This document shows, piece by piece, positions 1 to 13,300 of a stretch of DNA of 64,000 bases (within the stretch, counting starts at the first letter, position 1; each line of letters starts with the position of its first letter). The DNA comes from Agelaius tricolor (taxonomy: Eukaryota > Chordata > Aves > Passeriformes > Icteridae), in assembly GCA_023055355.1 (NCBI GenBank), contig JALJCS010000034.1:2742001-2806000 (forward strand), written 5' to 3'. A program made the position numbers and the translations under genes. Below the pieces are notes generated by a model. It saw nothing but the letters and a program-made list of their open reading frames with translations, was not told the origin of the DNA and did no database searches.

Positions 1-3000
1 AAAGTGTCATAGAGTGCACCACATGCTGTTGTGAGAATGTCTTGTATGCAGCAATTGCAGCTGTAACTATCATGTGCAGTGCTTTGTCTAAAATAGTTTC
101 ATGCTCTGATCACTGCTGACTTAAGAAAGAGCATTGTTTCACTGTAGCATTTAGGGACATTTTAAAGGTTGTATTTGCATCCTAGATAAGAGAATGCAGC
201 CAAACATTGCTTCCAAATCCCTTATTGTTCTGGCTCATTCAGTAGGTGTATTGAAATACTAAATGCTGTCTTCCTCATCTTTCCTATTGTATATGAACCA
301 GCCAAGGGTCACCTTTTCTCTCAGAAGAAGGGCAGGAATACCTGCTATTAGAAGACTTTGAAAGTAAAAAGATTCCACTTCAGTGAGTGAACAGTAGCCA
401 TTCTTGGAACATGTGTGAGAAATTAATCACAGAGCCATTAACTTGCCTGAAAATATTGTTTGTCTGAGACTCACCTTGCATGGTGTTCCATGAGTTTTAA
501 CAGAAAAACTGTATAACTTTTGCTTCCATTTTCTGAAAAGGATGTTATTTATTTTTATGTCTATCCTGTTTTATCTATGCTTGCCATTGCTGTCCCACAA
601 GACCAGTTTTGCTGCCATTTTGTTTATAATATTCTGTTTAATTAGTCATATTGATTCCTGTGGATGGGAAAAGACTCAGCTGAAAAGGATGAGTGGTCAA
701 GCCAGCCCAAATACCTAATTTGCAAAAATAAGATTATTACCCCTCAGACTAAAACTCTTGATAAACCTTTTTCCTGGGTCTCTGTCAACAAGTGGTTTTT
801 AGTACACGGGGCCTGGCTTGTTACTGGGCTCCCCTTCCTCACTGCCCCACCTCCTCTCAGTGCATCTTGATGCCCAGTCCTTGTAGCTCAACTGGCTGGA
901 CAGTTTTCTTTTCTTGGTGTGTGGAAGGAAATGGCCAGTCCTAGCACTGAGTAAGGGGTAGTTTGGCCACTCACCATAATTTGCACATATCTGATGCACA
1001 CATGTGATAATAATATCACACATGTGATAACACTGAATTCATGTCATAGTCATGCTCTGCCAATAAAGTGAGGAGTTATCATTGTGTTACATCCAGCCCT
1101 GCCATTATTTTAAATGGAGGTGTAAAAACCCTTTAATACTTATCATAATAACCATCTGTTAATGGAATATTTAAAACAATTTTTATTGAGCTGTACTAAA
1201 GAGAAAATATAAAATTCCTAAAGTATAGAAGTCATTAAAAAAACCCTAAAAAAACAAACCAGGAGTATGGTTGCTCCTGTCAACTATGCACTGTACATTT
1301 TCAGAATTATATATGGTGTTCTTATCATGATCAATGGTTAATGCTGACTTTTAAAGATAGTTAAAATTCTAAGGCTGGATTCTCTGGCTTCATTTTGGCA
1401 TAAACTGTTTTCTTTGTTTCACAGTGTCTTCAGGCTTTCAGTTGTGCAAAATCAGATTGCTTACAACCCACTCATATTTTGAAAACTGTTTCAGTAGACT
1501 AAGATGTTGATTCCAAAAAATTGCTTTCAAAATTGTGAATTAAATCAGAAATTCCCTCTTCTAATAAGAAATGTAAGCTGTTGCCATCAGCTAAGCAAAT
1601 GACAGACCTAGCTGTCTCATGGTTTTTGAAAGCCTTCTGTTTGCACAAGTGCTTGTGGTCAAGAAAGAAGCAGCATCATTCACTTAGACCCAGAAAAACT
1701 CCTATATTTAGAAGGATAGCATTTGTTTCTTGCATTTCATGGATAGTCGTTAGGCTCTGGCATTGTAAATATGCTGTTGTTTCTTTTTGAGCTTTGGTTA
1801 TATACTCCTGCATGTTTTTGTAAGATAAATGTAGTGTTTATGTTTTATTCCTGTAGTTTTAGATTTTTTTTTTCCTTTTAAAGTATATCCCAGTGAACTG
1901 AAACTAACAACTTTGGTTCCACAATTGATTTTCAGTAGGTGTAGACTGCCCACTTTATTTTTATAGTATAAAATTTAAAGATCCCAATCCTTGCCATATT
2001 TGAAAAATGCTTGAATTTTTCTGGGATTTTGGTCTAAATGAATATCATAGAACTAGGAGAGTACATTTAGAAAGTGAGGAACTCCTGAATCAATCCTTTG
2101 AATAAAGAGGAAGGGCTGCAGCAGAGGAGCAGAGCCTGAGCTTAGTGTTCACAATCTATTATGCACTCTGTAAGCTCATGTGCTTCCTTCAGTCCTATGT
2201 GCTCTATATTTTGCAAGTGTTTTAAACTTCTAGTGGTTCATACATGAGTTTTTGAAGCTCTGAGGCAACTGTTAAGAAACAAGAGAAATATATATTCATG
2301 GTCAGCATCATGAGGAATGTAGGAAGTTTTACTTGCTTGGTTATGCAAAGAACAAATAATGAGAAAAGTATCTTCTTTTTGGGGGGGGGGGGGGGTCGAC
2401 TAAACTAAATGCAGATTAAAGTTCAGAGTTACCTAGAAACCTGTTCTGACCAGTGACAGAACTGAAATCTATGTTTAAGGTAGTAATCAGAGCAAAATTA
2501 CTGTATTTTTTCTAATGGAAATTAGGTGCAGAGCCTGTTAAATAAGGGGGAAAATGATTCTTATGGTAGTGGGTGTACTTTATGTATTTGATTCCTCAAA
2601 ACTTTTGGAACTGTGTGGTCCAATTGCTTAACAGAGCTTACTAAGAGTTGTGTTGCAGGTATTCATTGATACCCACGCATGCTGAAATATTTACATATGC
2701 ATGTATAAATTAACACAATGGTATGCTATTGAGGTAATGAAAATAGGAAATATGTTATGTTTGATCAAAAAGTGTATGGACTTCCTTAACTACACCACTA
2801 ACATCTCCAGTGCTAGTATTTTGCCACTGTTTGGACTTTCATTTAAGCAAGGAATCCAGACTGATAACAGAATTTCTCTGCCTGGAGCACAGTAAATGGA
2901 GAGGTTTAGAAAGGAAATCAAATTATTGTAATGTGGTTACTTTCCATGTAAGTTTACTGGTAGTGGTTAGTATTAGTACTAATGAGTGCTGTTCTCATAA

Positions 3001-3705
3001 AAGAATTTCCTCATCTAACAATACCACCTTCATTTGCATTCAAGACAAAAGGTCTCTGTTGCGCATGCAACCTATGGATTTTTTTTTTCCCCTCAAAGAA
3101 CATACAATTTTCCTCCTATTTATGATTTTAGCTCTTAATTCTCTTTTCCTTGTATATTTCAAATGGGTTTTATGTGGTCAGTATAACTTCAGGCACTTTA
3201 GGGGAGTTGCAAGCAGTCATATTTTTTCTCTTAACATTTTTTTCTAAATTATTATAATGAGCAAGTACTCTAAGTCCAAGAACTGAGCATCTTATCTTTT
3301 CCTTTAACAGTGCCAATAAAGTATTGCTGGTTTGCAGCATGGGTTAAAAAAATTGATTAAAAAACCTCCAGCCCCCAAACTTGGCTTCAAACAGGCATAC
3401 TGAAAATCTCTTGCTTTATGAAACATCAGCCTGTTGTGAAGCCGTTGGTAAAGCTCCGCATTTGTGCTTTATATTTCACATGAATGAATTTGTATGAATG
3501 TAGTCACTTAGGATGCTTAGGTACACCTGTTTGTTTAATAATAGAGTTCCTGCATCTCATTTTTAAAAAACGAAAGTAAAAAAACTGGAAGACACTGTTA
3601 GACTTTTCAGTTGGGGTCACATGAGAAACGTTGTCTTTATGATTTGCCATGTTGGTTTTTCTCTGTGTGTTCATCAACGTTCTAATCTCACAATCTCACA
3701 TGTAG
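1..3705 (+). other. GAB1: GAB1 intron upstream of the large exon
   Basis: AT-rich non-coding sequence ending in the acceptor at 3701-3705. I see no exon resembling the PH domain or the linker, so the upstream GAB1 exons are outside the window. The stretch holds a 15-base G run at 2381-2395 and a short direct repeat of an ACACATGTGATAA-like unit near 996-1031. Nothing else is recognisable. Confidence 0.8.
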
Positions 3706-4307
3706 ATCTCAGGCTGACTCTGCAAAATCCAGCTCTTCAGAAACAGACTGCAATGATAACCTGCCCTCCCACAAAACCCCTGTTGCATCAGGGAGCAAGC
3801 ATGCTGTGAACGGCTTCTTCCCGCAGCCAGGTGTCTACGATTCCCCGCCTTCCCGCTCCGCGCTGACGCTGGCAGACTCCAGCCTCTACAACCTGCCTAG
3901 GAGTTACTCCCAGGATGTTTTGCCCAAGGCAGCGTCTCCATCTGGAACCGATGCCGAAGGAGAGCAGCATGTTTTCAATGCCCCATCAGCAGCATCGTTA
4001 GACACGCAGATGAGGCACATCTCCATTAGCTATGACATTCCCCCCACGCCTGGAGGTACTTATCAGATCCCACGAACTTTTCCAGAGGGAACGTTGTCTC
4101 AGACTTCAAAACTGGAGACTATTCCAGACATCCCTCCACCTCGGCCACCCAAACCTCACCAGGCAGCGGATCGATCTCCCGTGGAAACCTGCGGCATCAG
4201 CCGCACCGCCTCCGACCCTGACAGCAGTTACTGCGTCCCCGCCGGAGGAGCGCCGCCCTCGCGCAGTAACACCATTTCAACCGGAGATCTCCATGTCTTC
4301 CGCAAAG
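3706..4307 (+). CDS. GAB1: GAB1 large central exon (YxxP motifs, proline-rich SH3 ligand)
   Basis: The exon is 602 bp, acceptor TGTAG at 3701-3705 and donor GTCAGC at 4308; it begins with the last base of a split codon and ends phase 1. It reads [18 protein letters not shown] at its start, matching human GAB1 near residue 196. It carries the YDSPP, YNLP, YDIPP, YQIP and YCVP motifs, most of them CRK/PLC-gamma/NCK-type SH2 sites, and PPPRPPKP for GRB2 SH3. The codon at 3968-3970 encodes His where human GAB1 has Tyr285 (GELYVF becomes GEQHVF). Confidence 0.96.
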
Positions 4308-7300
4308 GTCAGCATTCCCTGCGTTATCCTGCAGAGCCTTTGGTCTTGAGCTCTGTGATCTGAATGATACCGACAGGCTGAATAGGGTGAGGGGCATCTC
4401 TAGCCTGTAGGAACAAGTGTTCAGCCCCTCACAAAGTGCTCGATGTTCAGAGATTTTTAAAGGAAACCATCAAAACAGCAAAGCACAGAACATCCATAAG
4501 GGATGCATATTGCACTGTGGCATTCAGCCTCTAAAAATAGTTGGAGATCTAGACATATTTATTTGGAAATAAGCTCATTTATCTGAATTCAGTACTACCA
4601 TTTTCAGTCTTTCAGAATGACCAAAGTGAGCTTAGTGAAGTGTGGTGCAATCTGCAGAAGCTGAAATTGTTTCATGAAGATCAGTGGGATATGGTGTATA
4701 CCCAGAGCTTTGAGATCAACCCTGATTTGATGATCATTGCCACCAGCTTTTTCTTTCTGTCCATGTCCATGATAGATATGCTTACTACAGTCTTTTAGTA
4801 AAATTAAAGTTGTTTCTTGTGGCCACCTAAATGTTGCTCCTCCAGATGTGCTGCCATGTGTATTTTCTTGTTAACCACTTCTGGGCTAAGGATTTCACTT
4901 TCTTTCAGATTTCTGAAGCAGGTGGGTATTACAGTGTTGTTTTTAAAATGAAATTTTTTATTTGTGTAAGTCAGTATTTATGTTACAGATGATTTTAAAG
5001 GAGAATTGTTTGAAATGAGGGATGAATACAAGGCTTTTAGAGGAGGCAATATGCAGAATGGATGGGATCATACAGATGCTCAGATACTATTGTCCTATTT
5101 GTCATTCATTTTGTAGACTGAGCATAAAATATTGGTGGTTGTTAGTGTTTTAAAATTACAAGCGAACACAGTGAAAGATCCTTGTTTGCTTTGCTTATTT
5201 TCCCTCATGTAGTATTTTCTCCCAAGTAAAACCACCACACTCATTTTGCTAAGTTTATACGTGAGTATTCCTATACTGAATCTGAGATTGTCTGCCTCAA
5301 GAAAATTAGGCTTTCTGAAAACATTGGTTAAATTTGGTACTTAAGAGCAGAATTGTTTATTTTTCCTCTGTGGTGAAAATCTTAAAAAAACTTCAAAGGT
5401 TTTTTTTCAGGGCAAGATGGGGATAAATCCCAGAGTTTACCCAGTTTCTGTGCTGGCATCATGAGAAGGGGCATCTGTGCCACAGGGTAAAGCAGCCTGC
5501 TGCATGCATGGATGAGCAGCACTTGGGAGCCAGGAGTCTAACAAAGACCCCTGTCCAGCAAAGAACCAGCCACAGAGCTGAGGGCCTGCTTAGTGGGGAC
5601 TGCCAAGAGCCAGGACTCCAAAAAGGGAGAAATCTTTGGTTTTGCAGCAGTCCACTCCAGCTGAAAGCCCCTGGAGACCACACTGGGGAGCTGAGAGAAG
5701 GGATTCACCTGTTCATGTAACAGATGGGATCCTGTTGAATCAGCACTTTCCAAGCAAAGGGCATCAGTCAGAAAACGTTTTTCCAGATGTTAAACTACAT
5801 CTGTTGTTTGTTTATTTTAGATTAGGTTTTTCATGAGGGCCCAGATTCTCACTCATTGCACTAAGTTCTTACACATGCTCAATTAAAGGATAGACTCTGC
5901 TGCTTCTTTAAAAGCAAAAATTCTTTTCTCTTTACTTTCCATGGAAAAATGCCACTGTGAGTGCTTCAAGTTGTAGCTGATGAGTGCTAAGATTGTTTGT
6001 GAACACAGTGCTTTCAAACATAGATGTATCTAGGGGCCACAGCTTCAGGAGTGTGTTTGTGTACTCTCAGAAGCAGACAGTAAATAACAATAGACTCTGG
6101 ATGCCTGTGCCAAGTGACAGGAACAGGGGTGATAAATAGCTACTTTCTCTTCTTGTTTCCTTAGAAATTAGTTCTCAAGACTGTTATGATATTCCACGAA
6201 CGTTTCTGAATGACAGATCTAATTCATTGGAGGGCTTCCATAACCACTTTGTAAGTATGACTTGATCTGATGAGAGGCAACAGTGACAGTGTTTGAATGC
6301 TCTTTGTTCCGGTGTAAGAAAGCAAGCTGTGCGGTGTTTGTCATTTTTCACTTTCAATAGAATTCATTAATCTCAGTAGATTAGGTTAAAAGACTCATAT
6401 GATTCACAGCTGATTGCATAACGTATTTTGTTAAAGGAAATATATGTTAATTCTAGAAAAACAGAAGCATGTTGACAGTGGGAAGTGTTTCAAGTGAAGA
6501 ACTAGATGAAAATTATGTCCCAATGAATCCCAACTCTCCTCCACGACAGCATTCCAGCAGCTTCACTGAACCCATCCAGGAAACAAACTATGTACCAATG
6601 ATACCTGGCACGTTTGATTTTCCATTGTTTGGAAAGCAAGTCCCTCCTCCTGCTCACATGGGTTTCAGGTCCAGCCCAAAGACCCCTCCCAGACGGTCGG
6701 TGCCTGCTGCAGAATGTGAGCCACCGCCAGTAGATCGGAACCTCAAACCAGACAGAAAAGGTGAGGAAAACCTCTAAGAAAAACTCATTTTTATCATCTC
6801 AGAAAATAACATCGCTCTCTCAACTTCTGCTTAGAGGAAAATGATCATGTTTTTAGAAATTATTTTAGAAATCATTTTTGTCCTATGAGATAACTAAATC
6901 GCAGAGGAGCCCTGGCATTATTTTTAACCTTATTAAAGCACCACAATAACAATGCCAAATGAAAGCATAGGTTTAGATTTTATTCATACTAATGAAAAAA
7001 ATAACACTGAATTCCTAAGATTCAGAAGTGTGTCCTTGTATATAGAAGACACTTGTGATGCAGAGTGAGAACACAAGGCATTGAGTAGAACACAAATTTA
7101 TAGCCATAGCAATGCTTGGTACAGGATCAGCACACGTATTCATTTTAGATGGCCCCTTTGAATCTGTCCTAAAAAATTAATCTCTAAAATCTGGCACATA
7201 ACATGTTTACTTTTCCTTGAAATAAGAATTATTTGGATGACCAGAGTTCTAACGAACTAAGATGATTGGGTTGCAATGTGTCTATAAGTGATACTCATAT

Positions 7301-10300
7301 AGAGAATCCCTAATAAATAGCTTGGATTTTCCAGTTTATCTAAAATGTTTTATCAACCATCTTACTAAAAATACAGGCAAATACTTAAAAAACTTGTTTC
7401 CCTACTAAGTTTTTGAGACAAGATAACTGACTTTCTTGTAGAAGGGGGAACTAAAGAACATCAGGTCAAATGTCTGCCCTATTTTGCATTTGAGTAAGTC
7501 CTATTTTTAATCTTATGTACTTGAAAATATCAGTATTTACATTGACAATGGCTGACTTCATTGTGGGAAAGTATAATGGCTAATATTCAGATGATCCAAA
7601 ATATTCACTAATTAAACCTTTAAATTAGTATTTACCACTAAGTGAAAACCGTCTGTAATTAAGGGAGTAGAGGGTGTCACTCTGATAGATGAGGTATGTG
7701 CAATGGAAAGCACCATTCCACCTGTCCATCTTCAAAAATTGAGACATGGCCTTTTTTAAGACTTTTGGCCCTCTGCTTGTGTCTAATTGTTTCTGTGTTA
7801 TCAGACAGCAGTTTTGTTTTGTCCTTAAGAAATACTGGACAGGAAGAGATTGATGAAAGTTGATACTGGAAAACATTCTCAGAATAAATTGAACTGAACC
7901 AATTTAAAATATTTTTCCAGACTGGCCAGTTTGTGTATTTTACTGATAAAATGTTTGACCTTCAAAAGTAATAAAAGTATGTGTTGAAAAACATCTCAGT
8001 TTTGCTGTTGGCAGCACGAAGCTGCCACACAGATGTTTGCTGGGGCAGCATCATTGCTCTTGGATATCTCTTTTTGGAACAGAATTAGTGTTTCACATTT
8101 AGAGTGGCATTTAAGGCTCCTGCTTTGCTCCCATTCTCAAATGCTTTATAGCTAGAAAGATGTAGCTAACACCAGGGGAAGGACTTCAAGATGTGTTAAC
8201 ATACTTCTTAATTAATGTAGAGTTACTGGATGAAATTTTTGCCTGTATACTTTTGGAAAACGTTATCACTGTAAAATAATAGGATTGTTTAATGTAATTT
8301 AGAAACTAAAGTGATTTTAAAGTAAAACTATCCTTAAAAGTAAATATGATATAGTGTTTAGGGGCTGAAAAAAGTTTTGTGAGTATCTTGAGCTACCAAG
8401 CATGGTAATGATTCTGATTTACCACTAAGGGTTTTATCTTAGTAGCACACACACAGAGACTGCCTCACTCTAATTTTATCAAATGCACCACTGCAAGTTT
8501 TCCATTGTTGTGAAGAACAGATCTGATGACACATTGGAATGGTGATATAATCCCATTTCAGTAATTGAGAGCTCTACACAAATAACTCCTTCGAGATATA
8601 CCTTTGGGAAAATAAAACTGTAGGTTCCTTTGAATTAAATTATGTAAAGCCCTTGTTGAAATGGACCTTTACCTAACTAAAACAATGGTGTGCTTTATAT
8701 TCTTCTGTCTTGCTTTTTCAGCTTTCAAGTTCTTGTAGCAGCTTCTATTATCAGGTTGTTTCTGTTTATGTAAATGTACTGCAGTGCTCTTCTGCTACAA
8801 ATTAGTGCAAAGGAAGTGTCAAGTAGGTCTGTGTGTTCAATAAATCTTTGGCAGACACAGAAGGGGAGGAAACAGAACATAAAATATTTACCTTCAGGCT
8901 ATTGCTCCAATAAATGTTGAGGGGATTTGATATGCCATTGGTTCAAGAATGTCTGTTGAAGACAGCTGGTGCTTCTCCAAAAGATGGTCCCTAAAATACT
9001 GCAGGGATGAGGTGTGTTGGGGGTAAGGTGTTAAGAGGGCATATTTCATGTTCTGTCAGAAGAAGGTGCTCTGTCTTTTTTTTTATTGGTTACAGATTGC
9101 TGCAAAAGCAGTGTTTGCACTGCCTCTGAGCTTTTTGGAAGCTGTCAGAAATACCATCAACACCTTTCACATGAGCTTTAGCTTTAGGTCGTGTTCAGGT
9201 CATGTTTCTGTGGGCCAGGGAGGTTTGTTATATCCAGTGCTAAAAATGCATTTGACAAAGGGATAATGCAGTGAAACCAGCACATAAAGGAAGGATACAC
9301 TGCTTTTTGTTGTCAAATGTATGTGTTTAGCATCTCTTTTACTCTATTTTAAGGGCTTGCTGCTTACAGCCTTAGACTCTTTGATCTCCCCAGTCTGTTC
9401 CTTTTTCCACTGATCTCTAGGAGACCTTTGTTTCAGAAAGTGGGCTAAAAAATAATAATGAATAAAAGTATCTGTAGCCTTGAGATTACAATACAGATTT
9501 GTGTAGTTTCATTTCTCTAGCTCACAGCTGCTTCTGTAATTATGGGGAGCTTCCAGTATTTTCTGGAAATCTTGAAAGGAATTTCAGAACATGGTGTTGT
9601 CTCTCTGCCCCAATAACTTGAATCAAAACACTTTTACTTGTTCTTTAGAGAAGAATACCAAAAGGTAAGTGATGTATTGCTTGGGACAAAATGGAGACTG
9701 TTTGGCAGGTGCTTTTCTGCATTCACCTCTAACTGAATGACAAAAATAATCTATTTTTTAGTTTGGTTTTTTTTCAGAGTGCTGTTTCTTTAGTTATGGA
9801 GGACCATTTGCTATATTTATTTTTGTATTTCTGCTTTGGCTGCTTTAGCTTTCCGCAATTGCATGTAGTCCTGATGCTAAATTGGAAGTGTGTTTGCTGG
9901 TAAAAGATTTCAAGCAGAAAAAACACTGCATCCACCCATGCAAATGGGTCTTGCTCTCTGAATTATTCAAAGACAGTGGCTGGTTCTGCCACAGAGCAAA
10001 AGTGACATTTGTTGTGATGGTGACATGCCTTCTTCAAAATACTGTTTGTCCAAGAAGGAGCAGTAGAATTAAAGGTGCCCAAATACTGTGAGATGAAGGA
10101 GGACTCCCTAGACTGATCAGGCAGCAAAGAGCAACCAGGTTCTCTTTCCAAGTGAAAAGTTTGTGGTCAAAAATAAAAGTAAAAAGATGTTAGTTGTTTT
10201 TTATGGGTCAGGAGGAAGCATTTGAGTGGTGCAGCATTTGAGAGATGGGGGTCTCTGGGCCTGACAGTGACCCTCTCCTGCCGTGGGATTTGTTTCCATG

Positions 10301-13300
10301 GCTTGGGCAGAGGGGTATCTGATCTTAAAACAAGACTTTAACACCAAACAACTACAAAAACAGACTTTTTTTTTTTTTAATTAACAGTTTAGGAGCTGTC
10401 CAGAGAAATTCCTTATAGCTATGTAATATTGTCCTATCTGAAAGGTTGAAATCTCGTAAGAAATATGTGCTTGACATCTTGACTGATAAAATGCAGTTTT
10501 TCAATATCTGAATCAAAGTGAAAGGCAACAATGGAATTGGAGATGGTGGAGTTGACCTCCTCAAAATCTCAGCTTGATGCCCAGCTTACATTTAATTGTG
10601 AACTTCTTTTTTCTGTGTTAATGCACATTTATACCAAAGTGGGCTTTTTAAGATTCTGAAAAAAAATATTTGAACAGTGGGCATATGGCTGAACTAACAA
10701 TGGCCATGGTAAAATGAAAGTCAAAAGTTAAATCTTATTCATTTGAATATAGTATATGATTGTAATGCATGCATGAATTAATATAAATGTCATTTTTTAA
10801 AAGTTTTTGATCAATAATACTTAAAAGCACATTCTGAGGGAGCTCCATTTAGCTCAGGTCCTAATTCCAGGTCATGGGGAGCTGAGATAGAACAATGCCC
10901 TCAGGATCACTCAGCAAATTGCTGACAGAGACAATACAGAATTTAGAATTCCCACCTTATGACATGTCACTGGGCTTTGCTTCATTTGTCTTGAATAGAA
11001 ACTTTGTGTGTCAAAATATTGTTAGGGTTTAATTGCATTCAAGGTTGTTTTGAACAATATTTTCAGTCCTAGTTTTGGACTGAGTGGCACAGATTATTTT
11101 GCTGATAGCAGAAATAACCAATAGTTAAATGTGGTGCTTCAGTTGTTTTGGCGGGGGGGGGGGGGGGATTGGGGTTTGGTTTTTTTGTGGGGTTTTTTGT
11201 TTGTTTGTTTGTTTCTGTTGTTTTTTTTGATGACTTATATTTCAACAAAAATATATCAGCATTTAATCTGAGAGGCATCCTACAACTTAAGTCTGCATGA
11301 TTGCCTTTAAAAGAGACTGCTGCTTGGCCTTGGTAATTTTCAGCCCATCATGTGGTAAACTTGGATGTAGAGACAGTAAGTGATGCACACATTTATTTTC
11401 ATGCCAAGAAAATACCCAGTTGCAGCTTGAAAACAAGAAAACAAACAAAAGAAACCAAGAGAGAGCAGGAAAATTCTCATGGAATTGGAAATCATGATTA
11501 AAAATGTTTAATTGTTTAGTCGTTTTTGAGAATGTTTTAAAAAATTATCTGGTTGCTTCTGTCATAGTTTTTTTTCTCATGTAAAATCTTAAAAAACATG
11601 ATCTGTGTGGTTAAACCACAAATATGCGTGGATTGCTTCTAAAAATGTGGCTGTATCTTTGCCACCACTCCTCCTAAGCATCTCCCAGATGGATTAACTT
11701 CACAGAGAATTCCAGTTTTCTTTATAAAGGAGCTGAGGCCCCCTTGAAAAGGTAATTGTGTACAGAGCGTTCCTGTGGCAGGAAGCACCTGCCACGTTCT
11801 GGTCCCCATAGGATCCACTGTGATGCTTCTGGATGACTGGAATAACGATCCATTGTTTCAATGTAGCGTGGTGCTCTACAAATCCCAGGCCAAGTAGGTA
11901 ATTATTAAGGAAATTAAGAACCCTCATTAATCATGAAGGTAGCTATAAATAGCCTGATGAACAGTTTCCTTGTTAGACATTCAAACATGTAAATATTTAA
12001 GTTGGACACTGTGAACATATTCCATGTCCTGATACAGCAGGAGTACCACACCATCCTTAAATAAAACTTCAGAGCAACACTGACAGCATTTGTGACGCTG
12101 AGAACTGACAACTCTTTAAAAATAATAATAATAATTAGGAACTGGCAACATTTCAGTATTCTACACTATCATCATTGTCTTGCATGTTCTTTAATAAAGG
12201 TTCAGTTATGTTCTGAGGGCTTAGAACAAGTAGGCATTGAAAATATGAGAATGGTGATTTCTGTCTGCAGCAAGAACTGAACTAAAGATCTGTTGAAAAA
12301 GAAACTGTAACTTTTGTGATGACTTTTCTGAACAGAAGTATTGTTCATTTTGCTTTTGAGAAATCCATGCATTTTATCTTCAATTCTCTCTTGGAGAGAG
12401 AATACACCCCTTGTTCATTCCAGTTAGGAATTTAAAAAAATTAAGCACTTGGGGGATGTTTTGGTGCTTCCTCAGAGTTCGTAAAGCAAGTGGAGTACAA
12501 ATTTATTGATTTTTTTTTCTTCTTTCATCTTCCACAAGTTCCCATTTAGCTGAAAATTATACCTCCTCCATGCCTGTACTGAATTACTTGTACAAGTCTA
12601 GTTTTTCACTTAATGGCTTGAAATAACTCCTTGCTGTGATGTACCAGTCCTTAACTTGCAGCTGTGATTTGTCTTTTAAAACTTCGAAAAAGCAAATGAT
12701 TTCAATAATGATTTCATTTGGATGGCTGCATCACAGCTGCAGAGGATTGCGATTTGCTGGACATAATGGTTGTAAAAAAATGAAACATGCCAGTTTTCTA
12801 AAGATAAACTGCAGTACTTACTCTGATACTAGTGCTGGGGATGATTAAGTTTAGGGATTAGGGCTAGGGATTTTTTTTTTAGCTAATTTTAAACTCCAAA
12901 GATATGAGGTAGAGCAGGAACAAGAGAACATGAGTAATAATGCCCTATTTTTAATAATCTTCATAAAATTTTCTCTTCTTTGCTGTGCCCTTATCACTTT
13001 TTTCAAGAAAACATAGTTTTTAATGCACATATTTTGATGCTATGCCATTACTTTGTAATAGGCTTAATGTTAATCTTTAGTTTTCCACTGAATAATTTAA
13101 ATTTGGGTGGGTTTTTTTTTTTCTGTGTTTTGTTTTTGAAGTCTTTTGGACTTTGCAAATCTTAGTGCACCATTAAACAGCTAATCAATAAATGCTCCAG
13201 AACACTGTACTTAGGTTTTAAAACAGTCTTTGTTATTGAATGTTCTTAGTTCATCGTGCTTTGGGGGCTTATAAAATACAGACATGTAGAGTTACTCACA

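Noticed and set aside
2381..2400. G homopolymer followed by GTCGAC, resembling a cloning junction
   Set aside because: A six-base restriction word next to a G run is likely by chance. Flanking sequence on both sides looks like ordinary intron and similar G runs occur elsewhere in the window.
3621..3809. ORF overlapping the start of the large GAB1 exon
   Set aside because: It is out of the GAB1 frame and crosses the splice acceptor.
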